Of a stretch of DNA of 64,000 nucleotides, positions 1-12,408 are shown one piece after another. Where the stretch lies: NCBI GenBank assembly GCA_020310875.1, contig CM035441.1, positions 90,284,495 to 90,348,494 of the forward strand. Direction: 5' to 3'. Every line of letters starts with the position of its first letter. Positions within the stretch are counted from its first letter, which is position 1. The notes beneath the pieces are model-generated. The model had not been told where the DNA came from and did no database searches. It saw nothing but the letters and a program-made list of their open reading frames with translations. Position numbers and translations under genes: made by a program. This stretch comes from Ceratopteris richardii. Lineage: Eukaryota > Streptophyta > Polypodiopsida > Polypodiales > Pteridaceae.

Positions 1-760
1 TCTCTTGCCACTAAGCTACACTCTTGTGGTGTTTGAAGTAGGGGAAAGACTAAGGTTGACATTACCTTGAACATGTTTTGGTCCCTCAAAGCTTCATCCT
101 TTGCTTTCAAAGCCTATTTTGGAAGCATTTTTGGGGTGTCTTTTGGAGCCATTTTGGAGTACTTCTACACAGATTTCTCTTCACATAGGTCCAAGAACAT
201 CAAGAAGAGTGTTCTTTGTACTTCTCTGACAATAAATATCAACCTTTGGGGCTGTTTTCAGCCACACTCGTAAAACTATAGGTTTCTTGAAAGGTTTCAA
301 TTTTGGTGGGAGCAGCTATTGCAAACTTTATGCAGCTTTTTTGAGCCTAAAACATCATAGTTGACAGACACTTGCAGGTGTTATTGGCTAGTTTTTGGGC
401 TGTTTATTCAGCCTTTTAGTGTCATTTTACTGCATATATTGAGCACATACATACCATGTACGCTTTTGTGGATACTGCTTATGTACGTCCATGTGGTCAT
501 TGATATAGCGGTTACATTCTTTGCATAAAGCCTTTTACGTTTGATAAAGAGGGTCGCGGTGAGGTCTTTTAAATTGGGAGACACCCAGATGTCGAAGTCC
601 CTTTGGTGATGCAAGTGGAGGGCTTACGCAGCCTTGCCATAGGAGATGTATGATAGTTGTTCATAAGTGCTCGATAAGCCTAGTTGGCTTCTGTTGGGTT
701 ACTCGTTATATGGAGTGGAGTCAATGATTCACTATGCAAGAAAACATGTGAGTACTTGCA
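1..760 (+). repeat. Copia-1 5' leader or LTR-proximal region, left part
   Basis: From about 320 onward this aligns by eye with 49340-49790: both share the run from TTGACA-ACACTTG through the CATGTGGTCATT block to the ATATGGAGT block. Only the first 320 bases lack a match in the window. No convincing protein is encoded; the short open frames here look like chance. The copy resumes at 1898 after the inverted-repeat insertion. Confidence 0.6.
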
Positions 761-1897
761 GTTGTTGTTAGGATCTTGCTCACGCACATACAAAGATACG
801 AACACAGAGAACACACAGAAAAATAGAGACAAGAAGAGACGAGACCGAACGCAATATTGGGTGCAATCTCCCCCCATGCACTTCGTTTTGACAGTCCACA
901 GAGTGCATGTATTTATAGGAATTTTGATTACGTCGAAAAGAGTGGTTACAAGAGGGCACCTTCGAAAAGCAAGCGTAAAACTAGAAGTTGGTAACTTTTA
1001 CAGAAAGCCATTGCTTTGAATAACAGAAAGTGCGGTCTACAACGACCCTTATTCGAACCATTACTTTTCTAACAATAGAACCTTCTACGCAGGTTTATTT
1101 ACAAGCTAAATAATAATTATTCAGATTATTGATATCCGCCCTTTCACACCTTGCACGCTCCTCACGAACCTTTAACTGCTATATTAGAAACATCAGAAAC
1201 ACATTAATACATTAATAATATAACACTTTAACAATGCATTGTTCAATAATATACAACATACAATGCATTGTAATTGTTAGTGTTAAATTATTTTATCAAC
1301 TAAGGTCAGTTGCTTGTCAACTGAGAGGCAATGCATTGTAATTGTTAGTGTTAAATTATTTTATCAACTAAGGTCAGTTGCTTGTCAACTGAGAGGCATG
1401 TTGTATATTATTGAACAATGCATTGTTAAAGTGTTATATTATTAATGTATTAATGTGTTTTTGATGTTTCTAATATAGCAGCTAAAGGTTCGTGAGGAGC
1501 GTGCAAGGCATGAAAGGACGGATATCAATAATCCGAATGATTATTATTTAACTTGTAAATAAACCTGCGTAGAAGGTTCTATTGTTAGAAAAGTAATGGT
1601 TCGAATAAGGGTCGTTGTAGACCGCAGTTTCTGTTATTCAAAGCAATGGCTTTCTGTAAAAGTTACCAACTTCTAGTTTTACGCCTGCTTTTCGAAGCCG
1701 CCCTCTTGTAAACACTCTTTTCGACGTAATCAAAATTCCTATAAATACATGCACTCTGTGGACTGTCGAAACGGAGTGCATGGGGGGAGATTGCACCCAA
1801 TACTGCGTTCGGTCTCATCTCTTCTTGTCTCTATTTTTCTGTGTTTTTTTTGTGTTCGTATCTCTGTATGCGCGTGAGCAAGATCCTGACAACAACA
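761..1897. repeat. 1.14 kb near-perfect inverted repeat (two head-to-head LTR-like arms)
   Basis: The left arm (761-1259) and right arm (1399-1897) are reverse complements over about 499 bp each with few mismatches, around a 139 bp centre. Read outward, each arm begins TGTTGTATATT and ends near CAACAACA, like TG...CA LTR ends. The right arm has TATAAATA at 1740-1747 and a mirrored copy lies in the left arm. The second leader copy at 49380 lacks the insert: the empty site matches flanks ending at 760 and restarting at 1898. No clear 5-bp target duplication is seen. It could be two LTRs of one element in opposite orientation, or a foldback transposon. Confidence 0.85.
1261..1396. repeat. 68 bp tandem duplication in the centre of the inverted repeat
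   Basis: Two head-to-tail copies, 1261-1328 and 1329-1396, each starting CAATGCATTGTAATTG and ending CAACTGAGAGG, are identical by eye. They form the single-copy loop between the two inverted arms. Confidence 0.9.
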
Positions 1898-2052
1898 GTT
1901 TTATGATATTTTGACACTCGTCATATGCTCATTTTGCAAAGGATACTCTAGCAAAAGTTTTCCAGATTTTTGGTTTAGTCAACTATACAGTGGTCGATTT
2001 ACTCCTTGATACACTTATTCATTGGTGTTCAGACTCTTCTAGCTCCACTATC
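1898..2052 (+). repeat. Copia-1 leader, continuation after the inverted repeat
   Basis: Resumes the leader homology with TTTTATGATATTT, matching TTTTATGATTTC near 49790, and continues through the TCATATGCTCATTTTG block. About 200 bp present in the 49.9-50.16 kb copy are missing here and the microsatellite stands in their place. Confidence 0.6.
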
Positions 2053-2224
<172 letters not shown>

Positions 2225-2242
2225 AGCTATAACTTGTAAGGC

Positions 2243-2870
2243 AAAGACCATTTTGAGATCCAAAAATTTGATGGCACAAACTTTTCTCTATGGAAGAATC
2301 AGATCAAAGATGTGATAATTCAAAGGAGGCAATGGAAGCTAGTAAATGGGATTTCAAAGAAGCCTGCTGACATGGATGAAGATGATTAGGATGAGTTAGA
2401 TGAAATGTCTAGTTCTACCATTTGCTTGCACCTGGCAGATAATGTTTACTTTACAGTATTAGACTATGAAAGTGCAGAGGAGCTTTGGAAGAAGTTATGC
2501 AATACATATGAAAAAGAGATGGCATCAAATAAAGTGTATCTAATGAGAAAATTATATGACCTTCGCATGAAGGACACAAATAGTGTTGCTGCTCATCTAA
2601 TTGATTTTGATGCTATATTCTCCCAGTTACAAGCTCACAAAATGGATATCGATAATGAGATGAAAGCAGTATTGTTGTTATGCACCCTCCCATCATCATG
2701 GGATACATTCTGCACAGCTATTAGCAATAGTTTACCTGGTGGTAAACTCGTCTATGATGACATATGTGGCGCACTCTTGAGTGAGGAGATTCATAGAAAA
2801 TCTATGGTTGGCACTCAGAGTGGAGATGCATATAATGTTCGTGATTCTTACCAAGGAAAGAATCAGTAAC
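2243..2870 (+). pseudogene. Copia-1 gag, capsid part
   Basis: Gag of copia elements forms the virus-like particle that packages the element's RNA. The frame opens with a KFDGTNFSLWK-type motif, followed by EELWKKLCNTYE, the KVYLMRKLYDLRM block and a LLCTLPSSWDTF block, the usual copia UBN2/gag order. A TAG stop breaks the frame near 2387 and a TAA at 2867, where the frame otherwise runs on into the knuckle region. No clear starting ATG is visible, probably because the microsatellite or deletion removed it. Confidence 0.8.
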
Positions 2871-3327
2871 GTGGTAGGAGCAAGAACAAGGAAAAGAATG
2901 GCCATTGGAATAAGAGTAGAGGTAAATCAAGGAAGAGGGATATGGAATGCCATTATTGTCATAAGAAAGGACATATGAAGAAAGATTGTTATGCATTAAA
3001 GAATGCTAAAGGTAAAGGACAGAATGTTGATGGGCATGTTAAACAGTTACTTGCACCATCTACTTCGACTATGAGGTTTGAAGAAATTAATGCTATTTCT
3101 AATGATGCTGATATGTTGACATTTGATAGTACTATGCCAACTGAGGCACTTATGGCTGATTCTCTTTCCCACACCTCGATCCTAGATTCTGGTGCTTCTC
3201 TCCATGTGACACCACATAGAGAATGGTTCTCTAATTATGCAGCAAAGTCTTTGGGTACCGTGAGACTTGGTGATTCTTACCAATGTGGCATTGTGGGGAT
3301 TTGGAGATGTGGTTGTGCAGTTCATTG
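2870..3327 (+). pseudogene. Copia-1 nucleocapsid knuckle and start of protease
   Basis: Same frame as the capsid part. A CX2CX4HX4C zinc knuckle (CHYCHKKGHMKKDC) lies at 2948-2989. The copia aspartic protease signature DSGAS is at about 3185. A one-base indel near 3295-3305 moves the rest of the protease into another frame, where the readable end lies near 3500. The protease would cut the Gag-Pol polyprotein; here it is broken. Confidence 0.8.
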
Positions 3328-3539
3328 ATGGTTCAAAATTTACTATGCATAATGTACGCCATGTACCTTAGTTATCATGTAGTTTGATGTCAGTTGGTCA
3401 ACTTGATGACCTTGGTTACAAGGTAGTTTTCTATGCTCAGTCCTTTCGTATATCAAAGCGCAATATGGTTATTGCGAAAGGAAGCAAAGTTGGCTCACTT
3501 TATCCTTATTTGTATCACAAAAAGAACACTTGTTAGCTG

Positions 3540-4381
3540 TTAATGAACAACCTATGGCTTGTATTTGGCATGGTCGTTTGGGACATATATCTCATAGTGG
3601 AATGGAAAATCTTTCTTGTTCTGGCTACTTACTTGTGTTATCTTTCTCTGATTTTTAATTTTGTGAGCGTTGTCAATATGGAAAGAAAACCAGAAATGTG
3701 CATAGAATGCACATTGACTCTTCAATTCAGCCTTTAGATCTCGTCCATGCAGATGTGTGTGGTCCTATGCCGACTAGGTCCTTAGGTGGTTCTCTTTACT
3801 TTGTCACTTTCATAGATGATGATACTAGAAAAGTCTGGGTATATCCTATCAAATCGAAGGATGAGGTATTCCCTACTTTTAGAAAATGGCTTGCTTCAGT
3901 TGAGATAGAAAAAGGAACTGAGCTTAAGGCTTTACATTCACATAATGGGGGTGAGTATACCTCACATGAATTCAACCTTTTCTGTCAGTCTAGAGGGATT
4001 CGTAGAGAGTTTACAACTCCTTATACCCTAGTACAGAATGGTGTAGCTGAGAGGATGAATAGAACTATTCAAGATAGAGTAGTCTCTATGTTGCATCATG
4101 CAAACCTCTCACAAGGGTTTTGGGCAGAAGCAGTATTGACTGCAGTTCATGTGATTAACCTTTCACCTAGTACTGCCAAAGGTCTGAAAGTGGCACAAGA
4201 GCTGTGGACAGGGAAGCCACCATATTATGATCATCTTCAATTTTTGGGTGTGAAGAATATGTTCATATACCCACGAATCTTAGACAAAAGTTGGACCATA
4301 AGTCAAAGAAATGCATTTTTCTTGGATATGGTCAAGAAGGAAAATTTGGATATCGCTTATGGGATCCTAAAACACGGATAG
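3540..4381 (+). pseudogene. Copia-1 integrase
   Basis: The GAG-pre-integrase remnant (3543-3690) is followed by the rve core (3698-4381). The first catalytic Asp is in HADVCGP and the Glu in NGVAERMNRT. The second Asp, normally in the SDNGGEY motif, reads SHNGGEY, so Asp is replaced by His and the enzyme would be inactive even without the frame breaks. The segment after the core, LGVKNMFIYP, corresponds to the usual FGC motif region but is shifted. Confidence 0.85.
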
Positions 4382-4449
4382 TGATGAAAAGTAGTGATGT
4401 CATTTTCAATGAGTCTAAGATGCATAAATAGTACATTAAGGAGGTTGAA

Positions 4450-5350
4450 GTGAGAAGAGTGGTGTTTGAGGATACTAGTCCTCTCGTTAGCATGCATAAA
4501 AATGTTGCACATAGGGATGTTCAAGAGAATGTCCATTCAGATCACTCTACACATGTTCCTGTTCAGCAACCATTAAGGTGTTCTGCATGTGTCTCACATG
4601 CACCTGATAGATATGTTCCATGTTTAGATTTTGTTATGATAACAGATGCCAGTGAGCCTTCTTGCTACAAAGAGGCTATGCAGACAGAGGATCATGTCAA
4701 GTGGGAGCGTGCCATGAAGAGTGAGTTGGATTCTATTCACAAGAATGGTACTTGGGATTTAGTACCTTTGCCAAATGGCAGGAAAGCTTTACCATGTAAA
4801 TGGATATATAAGCTGAAATTCACATGAGATAGTGCTTCTTCAAAGTATAAAGCACGACTTGTTGCAAAGGGTTTTAAGCAACAACATGGTGTTGATTTCA
4901 AGGAAATCTTCTCTCCAATGGTCAAGATGACCACCCTGTGCATGTTGCTTGGATTCGTTGCAATGGAGGATTAGAGTTAGTCCAAATGAGTGTGAAAACT
5001 CCTTTCTTGCATGGAGATCTTATAGATGGGATCTATATGGAACAACCAGAGGGTTATGTAGTTCTTGGCAAGGAAAGTCTAGTTTGTAAGCTCAAGAAGA
5101 GCTTTTATGGACTTAAGCAGTCCCCTAGACAATGATACCAAAAGTTTGATGCTTTTATGAAGTCTCAAGGCTATTCTCGAAGCAATGAGGATCATTGTCT
5201 CTACACAAAGAGATGCTGAGATGGCAACTTGATATGTTTGATACTTTATGTCGATGATATGTTGATTGTTGGGAAGTCCTCTTAAAACTTGTCATCCTCA
5301 AACAAGAGTTGAGTCAGACATTTGATATGAAGGATGTGGGGGATGCCTAA
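4450..5350 (+). pseudogene. Copia-1 reverse transcriptase
   Basis: RVT_2 type. Readable blocks in order are the NGTWDLVPLPNGRKALPCKW motif, the [17 protein letters not shown] motif, [27 protein letters not shown] and LYVDDMLIVG, with the catalytic YVDD at 5247-5258. A TGA near 4825, a frame change near 4930, a TGA near 5133 and another near 5217 break it. The catalytic Asp pair itself is kept. Confidence 0.85.
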
Positions 5351-5362
5351 CATATTCTTGAC

Positions 5363-5971
5363 ATGTGCATTACTTGTGATAGGAGTAAAAGATTCATATA
5401 CTTATCTCAAAGTGAGTATGTATCCAAAGTACTTCAGAGGTTCAATATGCAGGGTGGTCCCTATCAGTTTGTTGTTGGTAGTCTCATGTATGCTATGGTA
5501 GCTACGAGACCAGACATTGCATTTGCAGTGGGAGTTGTGAGAAGATATATGTCTAATCCTGGCAAGAAACATTGGGAAGCACTCAAGATGATTTGGAGAT
5601 ATCTGAGTGGCACTAGGGACCAGTGTCTATGCTTGGGTAGAGGGAAAGCATCCATTATTGGTTACACAGATTCTAACTATGTTGGTTGTGTAGACAATTG
5701 TAAGTCTACATCAGGGTACTTTTTTCATTTTGCTAGAGTTGCTATCTCTTGCTTTGTGATAATCAGGGTGCCATTGCTTTGGCTAAGAATCCGGTCTATC
5801 ATGCAAAGACCAAGCACATTGAGGTGAGGTATTACTTCATTAGAGATTTCTTAGCCACTGAGCGCATTATTCTTGAGAATGTTCACACTCGAGATAATGC
5901 TGCAGCTGCTTTGACTAAAGCTCTACCATAGGATAGCTTTCGACATTTTTTTCACTTGATGGGGGTTACTT
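5363..5971 (+). pseudogene. Copia-1 RNase H and polyprotein C-terminus
   Basis: The RT thumb/connection (QSEYVSKVLQRFNM, GSLMYAMVATRPDIAFAVG) is followed by RNase H blocks GYTDSNYVGC and STSGY, then, in a second frame from 5749, LCDNQGAIALAKNP and HAKTKHIEVRYYFIRD. A frameshift lies near 5735. Downstream the TKALP motif is followed by a stop and readable residues to about 5971, the normal end of a copia pol. Confidence 0.85.
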
Positions 5972-6099
5972 GATTCTTGATCTTACACAGTCACTTGTAT
6001 ATTGTGTAACATGCCCATCAGGTGGGAGGTATAGTTTGTATACTTACACTCAGGTATTCTTTATCACTCTTTATTTTTCTCCCTAGTTACTTTGGCCAT

Positions 6100-6395
6100 G
6101 TTGGCCTTTAGTGGGAGATTGTTATCGTTAGTGTCCATGTGAAAGGCCAAACGGCCACTAGACACTTCTTTGTATATGTTCTTTAATAAAAAATATAGTG
6201 GCTTGATTAATCATGGACTCTAAGTTCGACCGCATTTGTAAGACCTAAGAATCTTCGTGCTCCCTGTGTAGTGTGTTTTCTCTATATTCTGTAGCCTCTC
6301 TGCGGAGTACTATCTACGGCCTTAAGAACTCGGTTTTCTACTCCGAGCATATCGTCGTGGAGCTCTTGAGAAGGAGTGATGCAATGTGGTGCATC
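6100..6395 (+). repeat. Copia-1 polypurine tract and 3' LTR (probable)
   Basis: AGTGGGAGAT at 6110-6119 is a typical copia polypurine tract, directly followed by TGTTATCG at 6120, a plausible LTR start. The LTR would end just before Copia-2 starts near 6395-6405. No matching 5' LTR is in the window, so the call rests on position and motif alone. Confidence 0.5.
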
Positions 6396-6404
6396 GCTAT
6401 CAAA

Positions 6405-7554
6405 ATACTTTAGAGGATATGTTTAGCCCTATAGGAAGGATGAATAAATTAAGAACTCTTATTGCAATTGTAGCCTCAAAGATTTAGAGGATCCACCAAC
6501 TAGATGTGAAGAATGATTTCGTAAACTATGACCTAGAGGAGAGCGTTTTCATGGAGCAGCCCAAAGGGTTTGAAGATCAGAGCTATCCACATCATGTGTG
6601 CAGGTTAAAGAATGATCTTTATGATTTGAAGCAAGCACCAAGAGCATGGAATCAAAGATTAGTAGAATATTTGGCCAAGTATGGCTATAAATAAAGTGAT
6701 GTCGACTCATTATTATATATGGAAAAGGAAGGTGGTCAGGTTATCTACACATTTGCATATATGTAGATGATCTTGTATTTGCATAGAATAATAAAACAAC
6801 CAGTTGGGAAGTCAAAAACAAGCTTGGAGAAGAATTCAAGATCACAAATCTTGAAGAGTTGAAGTGTATTGCAAGCCAATTACAAATACATTGTAGGTAA
6901 ATATAAAGTTGAGTGCAAATGAGAAAGAAGACATTGAAGATGTTACTTTGTACAGATCCATTGTAGGATCTTTAAACTATGCAACTCTTTCTAGGCCAGA
7001 TATCAAACATGTAGTAGGAGTCCTCTCACAGTCTATGCAAACTCCCAAAGTGCGATATCTAATAAAGAGAGTCCTTAGATATCTCAAGGGCAGTATAAAT
7101 GAAGGTTTATTCTATGCTTATGATGAAGACTTATAGGTAAAAGCCTATTGTGATGCAGATTGGGCAGGTTCAAAAGATGATAGGAGAAGTACAAGTGGCT
7201 ATGTAATCATGATTTGAACCAAGACTATCTCATGAAGCCCTAAGAAGCAACCAGTAGTAGCCCTATCTTCCACCAAAGCTAAGTATAGAGCCTTAGCCTT
7301 TTTTAAGTGCTAGATTATGTGGCGGAAGAAGATCTTTAAAAACTTGAACTTGCAGGTAAAACACATTTCAATCATGTGGGACAATATAAGCAGTATATAC
7401 CTAGCTTTGAATCTAGCTTTTCATGCTAGGTACAAGCACATTGAAATACATCATCATTTCATAGGAAAGAATGTGATTGCAACAAAAGTTAAGGTGGAGA
7501 ATGTAAGTACCAAAGATCGATTTGCATATATGTTTACAAAAGGATTGGAAGGAA
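6405..7554 (+). pseudogene. Copia-2: truncated copia RT-RNase H, left part
   Basis: Starts abruptly inside RT at MFSPIGRMNKLRTLIAI, then QLDVKNDFVN, VFMEQPKGFED and LYDLKQAPRAWNQR. The YVDD region (near 6760) is decayed. From 6909: YRSIVGSLNYATLSRPDIKHVVG, then RNase H blocks CDADWAGSKDDRRSTSGY, ALSSTKAKYRAL, and HARYKHIEIHHHF. It ends at FTKGLEG where Gypsy-1 is inserted. Several stops and one frame change. Gag, protease and integrase are absent. Confidence 0.85.
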
Positions 7555-7559
7555 CGATG

Positions 7560-9683
7560 TGGAGGTGATCGCAATCCGGGTGGATCGGGTCCGATCGTGG
7601 CACACACAGGGTGTATGAAGCTAATGAATGTTGGAAGGTTTAAGGACATGAAAGTGAAATTAATGTTGAGTATGGAGAAGAGAGAGATGTTGAAACGATT
7701 ATGGGAATGGGATTGTAGGAGTGCAAGTTAGATTTATGAACATGACTGATAAGAATGAAAGAGGACCATACACACGAATCAAATTTGGAAGGAAGAATGG
7801 TCCATTGAAGGAGCTTCTTAATCACTTCCTAATTCTAATCCATATGCATAGTCTTCTTTGGATGATATGTATGCATGACGAGAATAGATGGAATGCTTAC
7901 ACATAAATCAGTTTCGAAAGGAAGAATGGTCCAATATTGGAGCTTCTTATACACTTTGAGAAAGTAATCAATATGTATGGGTATGTATGGATTATATGCA
8001 TGCAAGTGTATTATGATGATAGATTTTACTCACAAGCTCAATGAAACATCCTCACTAGTTCAACGCAATACTGTGGAGCCTTCTCACACATAGAAGAAAA
8101 TAGAAGACATGTAAAAATACTTAAGAGACTGAGAGACGAGACAAGAGACAAGTGAAAAGTGACATGAATCAAAAGGATTTGAATTAAGTTACATGTATAA
8201 GATCGTCGTGGTACGTCAAGCTAAACAGTCTAGTGATCAAAGGCGGTTTGACCCTCAAACCATGACAGTTCAACTGAATGTCACATGTAAGAAGGTGAGT
8301 TCCACTTCATTGACCCTATGTATGTCTAGGCTCCTAACATCTAACTAAAGAATTCTAAGACTTATAAAAACCAACTCTCACTCACTCACACACTCCATCG
8401 AGGGTGAGTCAAGATAGAGATGTTGGTTTCAAGAGCCTATCCTAGATTGGAGTTCTAACTTAAATTTGAAACTAGGTACTATACTCATACTAGCCCACCT
8501 TGGATCCTTACTCGCTCAATCGAGGGTGATCGTCTCAAGGAAACCGTAAGCTAGCATGAGCCCTATGGATGCATAACAATGATGCTCTAGGAATTTGGAG
8601 GGGGTTTTATATAGGTTTTTGAATGAATTTGGGCCCTTGGATCTAGAGAAATCAACTCTCAACTCTAGGATCACTACTTTCGATTACAACCATTTGATTA
8701 ATCAAATCAATGTCTTGGAATTGTTCTTTCTATCAAATCTAGTATAAAGGAGTGAAATTTAGGTGCCATCATTCTCCACCATTGGATCTGGAGATGATCT
8801 GGACCGTCGGGTCAGTGCTGACATCAATTCGGATAAGATAAGCCACTATTTTTGGAGAAACTTTGCATTATTGATCTTTAACTCTCAAAAAAGTCTTCTT
8901 TGATGAAAAAACTTGTGGATCCTTTATGCTTTAGTGCATCACCACCCTTGAATATGAGCTCATCTTGACTGTACAACATGGTTCAATCATATTTTGCCAT
9001 GTGGCAACCCTTCAAGCCTTCAATTTTCTTATTCTAGAAAACTGCAGTGACCTTGAAAACTCGATTTTGTGCTCTTTGAACCTTCAAATATCCTTTGATG
9101 AAGATAAAAGTTTTTAGGACTATGTTTTGAAAGGTCTCCTTTAGGAATATGCAAAAATAACTCCCTTTTGAATCTTCCTTGTACAAGTTTGACTACATTT
9201 GGAAGCTTGCAAGGTGGCATTAAGGTGTCTAGGAAGGTTGATAGCCTTGAAACTTTGTACAAATATGTAGCCACATATGGTCTTTATACATGCCAAACCA
9301 TATGGCTACTAAAAATTCCTATAAAAAATTCTATAGGGTCTAAGTGGAAAAATTACATTTTTTACAAAATGCACATGGTATATCAATGTGCTAAAAAATC
9401 CATTTTCATGTGAAATTCGGGCTATAGACTGCCTTTGATAGGCTTTACAAGTATATGAATTTTCATGTGATTTGGAGACATTGAAAGTTTTGCCCTAATT
9501 TCCAAAGTTTGACCAGCTTTGACTGCTACCCTCGATTTGCTCGATTTCTTTCAAAGTTTGCATGTGAACTCCCTTTGACATCCTTGATACATCTTGGACT
9601 TCTGAGGGAATTCTGGCTACCTTCAATGAATGTGTTTCCTGTAGGCCTTCATGAGTGAGAGAGGAGAGAAAATCTCGACGACA
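7560..9683 (-). repeat. Gypsy-1 3' LTR
   Basis: Direct repeat of 17315-19446, beginning on the plus strand with TGGAGGTGATCGC and ending CTCGACGACA, so in element orientation it starts TGTCGTCGAG and ends CACCTCCA. A minus-strand TATA box lies at about 8606-8613 (TATATAAAA in element orientation). Short open frames inside it are not genes. Confidence 0.93.
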
Positions 9684-9703
9684 TTCGCCCCCACTAAACC
9701 TGC
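9684..9703 (-). promoter_or_regulatory. Gypsy-1 polypurine tract
   Basis: In element orientation GGTTTAGTGGGGGCGAA sits directly before the LTR start TGTCG. It primes plus-strand DNA synthesis. Gypsy-2 has almost the same tract (44911-44930), showing that the two families are related. Confidence 0.9.
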
Positions 9704-10896
9704 GATTCCTCCGGAAGCGCCACTCTAGTATCTATGAAAAACAAAATGTTCGAGGCATCAAATTATTTTATAGGCAACATACATGAAAGGAAAAATTAAT
9801 CATATGCATGAATGAGTAGGTAACGTGACATGAAGCAAAATTTGCATGAAAGAAAGAATTGAAACACGCAACATGAATATGCATGAACAAATAGGCAACA
9901 TATATGCAAATGAACAAGCAACACTTACAACAAGAAAGAAAACAAACAAGCATCAATATGAAGTGGAAGTGGATGTATTGAGTCGTTTTAAGCATCAGTT
10001 CCTCTCATCTTGAAGAAAAATTTGTACCTTTTTCATAAAGCAATCTACCTTAAATACGATTACAAACAAAGATTTAGGATTTTCAAGAGACATCTTCCAT
10101 CTTTAGCTTATTTTAGATCAACTCCTTTCCTACATAAATATGAATATGCTCTTGCTCTAATAACATCCAAGGAAATCTAACTAAACTCCACTAATGCATA
10201 AATCTGCCTATATAGCCCGTGATTTATTCTACTATGCCTCTTTATCCTCCTTTGGCTTACTCTCTTTTTTTTTATGATGATGATGATTCGGCAACTTTAT
10301 GGTTACGATCACTTTTTTGAGGTGGGAGAAAGTGTAAACTTCCTGGTAATATGTAGCAACTTTTTTTTTTATGATGGGGAAAAATTAAACCCCGATACAA
10401 GGTACAACCATTTTTTATGATGGAGAACAGTCGTTTAAACTCCGATACAAGTGTTGTGAGATGGACTAAGGATGTAGAAACATGCAGTAGCAGGTGCTAG
10501 GATTTCAACAATTATGCTTTCGAGACAGGATACATGTGCATGTTTATATATGAAAGTCATGTCACCAAAATAAACCTCCAAATCTACATTCCCTATCTTT
10601 CCACAATCCTAGATTATAATCAATTTCTTAGTAGATAAGTTACTACTTAAGATACAATTTTACACAAGTAGAGAAATCATCATTTGCCTTTTTTTTTTTT
10701 GACTCAAGTGATGTGGATATGCAATGCAATGCAAAGACTGAAAAAAAACATGCATGAAACAATAATGGAAAAAAAGTAGAATGAACTTGAAAAAAAAAAC
10801 ATAGCAACATGAACTTTAAAAATTAATGATGTTTTTATATGTTTTTTATTTTTTTTTCTTTATTTTTTTTATTTTTTATAAAATAGATACTCTTGT
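9704..10896 (-). other. Gypsy-1 3' untranslated internal region
   Basis: About 1.2 kb between the integrase stop and the polypurine tract. It is A/T-rich with homopolymer runs (for example 10267-10275, 10360-10370, 10690-10700, 10845-10880) and repeated CATGAA/GCAACATG words at 9770-9970. A short duplicated word, TTTTTTATGATGG plus CCCCGATACAAG, recurs near 10365-10400 and 10410-10450. No coding evidence. Confidence 0.6.
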
Positions 10897-12408
10897 TTAT
10901 GAATCAGCCTCATTGTTGTCATCTTCTTCAATGTTCTCATCCAAAATGTACTCTTCATTATCGCGTTTCTTGAATAGCTTTATCCTGTTACCTGCAATCA
11001 AAGTTTTTAGTGCAACACCATTTAATTCACAAAGAGCATACGTACCATTGTTGTTGACTTTTGATACAATGTATGGCCCAAATCACCGTTGAGGCAGCTT
11101 TTTGCGTGCATCATATTGAGAGTCAAATGTACTATCATAAATGAGCACCCAATCTCCTACTTCAATTGGCTCAGGATGTAATCGATGAGTTTTATCAAAA
11201 TAATGCTTGTTCTTCGTTCTAGATTCTCTTAGTTTTTCAACAGCATCATCAAGTCTTAATTTACCTTGTTCTAACTGTTTAATACGCAAACTCAAAAAAT
11301 CATCAGTAGACATGTTTTCAGACTAAGGCAAATTTGACCAAGCAAAAATATGAGACTGAATTGGAAACAATGGTTTTTGATAGTACATGAGTTCAGTAGG
11401 CATATACCCAGTAGTACGTGTGCATGTCATTCTATCTGCCCAAAGTGCAAAAGGTAAGAATCTAGACCATTGTTTGATGTCACCGTTACATGCTTTAGAT
11501 ATGGCTTTCACAATAGGTGGATGCCCTCTCTCTATTTTACCATTGGCCTCTAGATTATATGCAGTAGTGAGAGACAAATGAATACCGTGATGTTCAAAGA
11601 ACTCTTTGGCTTCTCTCGCATTTAACTCTCCACGATCGGCAACTACTTTCTCTATGTACCCAAAGTGACTTATGACATCTTCAAGCAAGAATTTGCAAAC
11701 ATTGTAAGTGGTCTTAGATTGTAGTGCATGTCCCTCTACATGATTAGTTAAGTCTTCTCTTGCAAGTACAATGTAACGCATTTTGTCAATACCTTTAGGC
11801 ATAGTTACAAGATCTACTACCCACTTGTAGTGAATACAAGGTGGATAAGTAGGATGCAACGGATCTCTATGTTTGACTGATGAATGAAGTTGACAAGTAG
11901 AACATGTAGAAACATAGCTACTAATGTCAACATACATCCTAGGCCAATAATAGGTACTTCTAATTTTTTCATATGTTCCAAAAAATCCTTCATGACCTCC
12001 CCATAATGTCTCATGCATTTCCTTGATTACTTGCAACTGAAGACCTCGTTTTCCTAGGACTCGTTGTGGATTCCTAACCTTACCCTTAGCATGTCTCCAA
12101 AGATAACCGTTACGTAAGAAAAAATTATAAGCTTGTTTCCTAATGTTACGGAATCTATTCGTAGTCCAGCTAGGTAATGGTTGTAGTGTACTAAGGTACT
12201 TTCCTATGTCTCTCCATTCATTTTCGTATTGAGACTCATGAAATTTCTCATACTCCTATATATGTGGAACATAATCAATTAAGTTCACATTCTTTATTAG
12301 ATCACTTTCAAGGTCATCAAATCTAGCTCTTGATAACATACCAGCAACTGAATTTGACTTACCTGAAATATGAACTAACTTAGGATTTATGAACTTAATA
12401 TATGAGAT
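10897..12408 (-). pseudogene. Gypsy-1 integrase with GPY/F-type C-terminus
   Basis: Integrase inserts element cDNA into the genome. Reading from 12408 down one frame gives the RNase H-integrase linker, a zinc-binding HHCC domain (HETLWGGHEG ... CSTCQ), and the catalytic core with Asp in VVDLVTMPKG, Asp in VADRGELNA and Glu in NGKIERG. A C-terminal domain follows with EVGDWVLIYD and a WFGPY-like motif in which Trp is TGA (11083-11085). Other lesions are TGA at about 12406, TAG near 12256 and TAG at about 11323. The natural stop is TAA at 10897-10899. Only four point-like stops separate this from an open frame. Confidence 0.88.

Noticed and set aside
680-1019. Overlapping 65- and 111-codon frames on both strands
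   Set aside because: They lie across the edge of an inverted LTR-like repeat and have no protein-like composition.
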